Part shown: piece after piece, positions 63,053 to 64,000 of the stretch
Position numbering within the stretch: the first letter of the stretch is position 1
Layout of the letters: the number at the start of each line of letters is the position of its first letter
Assembly (NCBI RefSeq): GCF_001298105.1
Contig: NZ_LGJH01000159.1
Location: forward strand, 1 to 64,000
DNA length: 64,000 nt
Direction of reading: 5' to 3'
Source: Novosphingobium sp. ST904
GTDB lineage: Bacteria; Pseudomonadota; Alphaproteobacteria; Sphingomonadales; Sphingomonadaceae
The notes under the pieces: generated by a model
The model's input: only the letters and a program-made list of their open reading frames with translations
Databases searched by the model: none
Told to the model about the DNA's origin: nothing
Made by a program: the position numbers and the translations under genes

Positions 63053-64000
63053 ATGGCTGACGTTCTTTCCCTGCAAGGCGCCCCGTCCGGGGTGCTCCTG
63101 CCTGACGGCGAGCCTATGCAGGTCGCTGCGCGCTCGGTCTACCTCGATGCCTATCTGGCGCCGCTGCGCCCCTGGCTTGAGCGTGAGAGCGTAACGGAGA
63201 TCCTCGTCAACCGGCCCGGCGAAATCTGGGTGGAAGACGCGGCGCTTGCGGGCATGCAGCGCATCGCCTTACCGGAAATGGACAATCGCCTGCTCCAGCG
63301 CCTGGCCGAGCAGGTCGCGCGGATCAGCCATCAGGGCATCAATCGCGAGCATCCGCTGCTCTCCGCCACGCTTCCTGCCCATGGCGGGCAGAGCGGCGCG
63401 CGCATCCAGCTCGTGGGTCCGCCTGCGACACGCGCCAACTGGGCCATGGCGATCCGCCGCCACCGCCTGCTCGAACTGCCGCTGGACGCCTACGATCGCG
63501 GCCCTATCACGCCGCCCGCCGAAGAGCCCACGCCAGATGCCATGGCCGAACCGATTGCCTTCCTGCGCGATGCGATCCGCCGCCGCCGTACGATCCTGAT
63601 CTCAGGCGGTACTTCTACGGGCAAAACCACGTTCCTCAACGCCATGCTTTCGGAAATCCCGCAGCAGGAGCGCGTGGTTCTGGTGGAAGACACCGCCGAA
63701 CTGCGGCTGCCTGGCGCCAACGGGGTAGGGCTGATCGCGGTGAAGGGCGAACTGGGAGAGGCCAAGGTCTCCGCTAACGATCTTCTTCAGGCCGCCTTGC
63801 GCCTGCGCCCCGATCGCATCGTGCTGGGCGAACTGCGCGGCACCGAGACAGTCTCGTTCCTGCGCGCCATCAATACCGGGCACCCCGGCTCATTCTCGAC
63901 CGTGCACGCCAATACGCCGCGCGGCGCTCTTGAGCAGATCGCGCTGATGTCGATGCAGACCGGAATCGGCCTGACCCGCGCCGAGACGCTGGAATATGCC
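63053..64000 (+). CDS. virB11: VirB11 secretion ATPase (runs off the right edge)
   Basis: 316 codons are present and open to the window end, with no stop. The N-domain has YLAPLRPWLERESVTEILVN and PGEIWVEDA. Walker A is ISGGTSTGKTTFLNAML, followed by the Asp box VVLVEDTAELRL, Walker B LRPDRIVLGELRG and the His box FSTVHANTPRGALEQ. VirB11 hexamers power pilus assembly and substrate transfer with VirB4. GTGAGGCG precedes the ATG, which is six bases after the virB10 stop. The frame is intact, unlike several neighbours. Confidence 0.93.
   Translation, partial: MADVLSLQGAPSGVLLPDGEPMQVAARSVYLDAYLAPLRPWLERESVTEILVNRPGEIWVEDAALAGMQRIALPEMDNRLLQRLAEQVARISHQGINREHPLLSATLPAHGGQSGARIQLVGPPATRANWAMAIRRHRLLELPLDAYDRGPITPPAEEPTPDAMAEPIAFLRDAIRRRRTILISGGTSTGKTTFLNAMLSEIPQQERVVLVEDTAELRLPGANGVGLIAVKGELGEAKVSANDLLQAALRLRPDRIVLGELRGTETVSFLRAINTGHPGSFSTVHANTPRGALEQIALMSMQTGIGLTRAETLEYA

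Noticed and set aside
1..64000. CRISPR arrays, tRNA or rRNA genes, insertion sequences, prophage
   Set aside because: No regularly spaced repeats, no tRNA-like cloverleaf ends or rRNA stretches, and no transposase, integrase or phage structural protein found on either strand. The VirB operon alone does not show an integrative element, as no att repeat, relaxase or integrase is visible.

Overview
The window is high-GC alphaproteobacterial chromosome. The best fit is a sphingomonad (Sphingomonadaceae, probably Novosphingobium or a close relative). Reasons: three large TonB-dependent receptors (TBDRs), a GH106 alpha-L-rhamnosidase of the Sphingomonas/Novosphingobium type, a cyo ubiquinol oxidase followed by SURF1 and RegBA, and dense operons with 4-base ATGA overlaps. 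I saw no rRNA, tRNA, insertion sequence, prophage or CRISPR array.

Layout. 0-2.4 kb: a small membrane protein, tonB and a ferredoxin-NADP reductase, with two Fur-like palindromes. 2.5-10.1 kb: a TetR regulator, then a tripartite RND efflux operon led by a small unknown protein. 10.1-14.2 kb: a TBDR and an MFS symporter on the minus strand. 14.3-21.3 kb: cyoABCD, surf1 and the redox two-component pair regB/regA. 21.4-33.5 kb: a LysR regulator and an aromatic ring-cleavage operon (amidohydrolase, FAD hydroxylase, HbpS-like protein, extradiol dioxygenase of the VOC fold, fumarylacetoacetase-like hydrolase, TBDR, metallo-hydrolase, membrane protein, esterase, exported GH1 beta-glucosidase). 33.7-45.5 kb: L-rhamnose catabolism in two divergent units (kinase, lldD, MFS transporter, deoR on one side; rhaD and rhaI, then GH106 rhamnosidase, on the other). 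45.6-47.5 kb: a luciferase-like oxidoreductase and an IclR regulator. 47.5-56.4 kb: genes with candidate Pho boxes (plcP-agt lipid remodelling pair, an orphan PhoB-like regulator, a lipoprotein-TBDR pair), plus a manganese-riboswitch-controlled GDT1-family transporter. 56.6-64 kb: a VirB type IV secretion operon (virB2, B3, B4, B6, B9, B10, B11) that runs off the right end.

How the parts fit. Regions 21-33 kb and 33-45 kb together read as one locus for a rhamnose-containing aromatic glycoside such as a flavonoid (naringin, hesperidin or rutin type). A TBDR would take up the glycoside, GH106 and GH1 would remove rhamnose and glucose, the rha genes with lldD would turn rhamnose into pyruvate and dihydroxyacetone phosphate, and the hydroxylase/dioxygenase/FAH block would open the aglycone ring. 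The 48-57 kb region carries several 11-bp-phased CTGTCAC-like repeats, which suggests a phosphate-starvation island. One such site lies directly upstream of virB2.

Caveat on sequence quality. Ten plus-strand genes contain eleven apparent frameshifts. Eight of these are explained by loss of a single G next to another G. The downstream frame keeps full domain conservation each time, so I read them as base-calling or assembly indels rather than decay. The affected genes are annotated as single CDS spans with the shift position stated.
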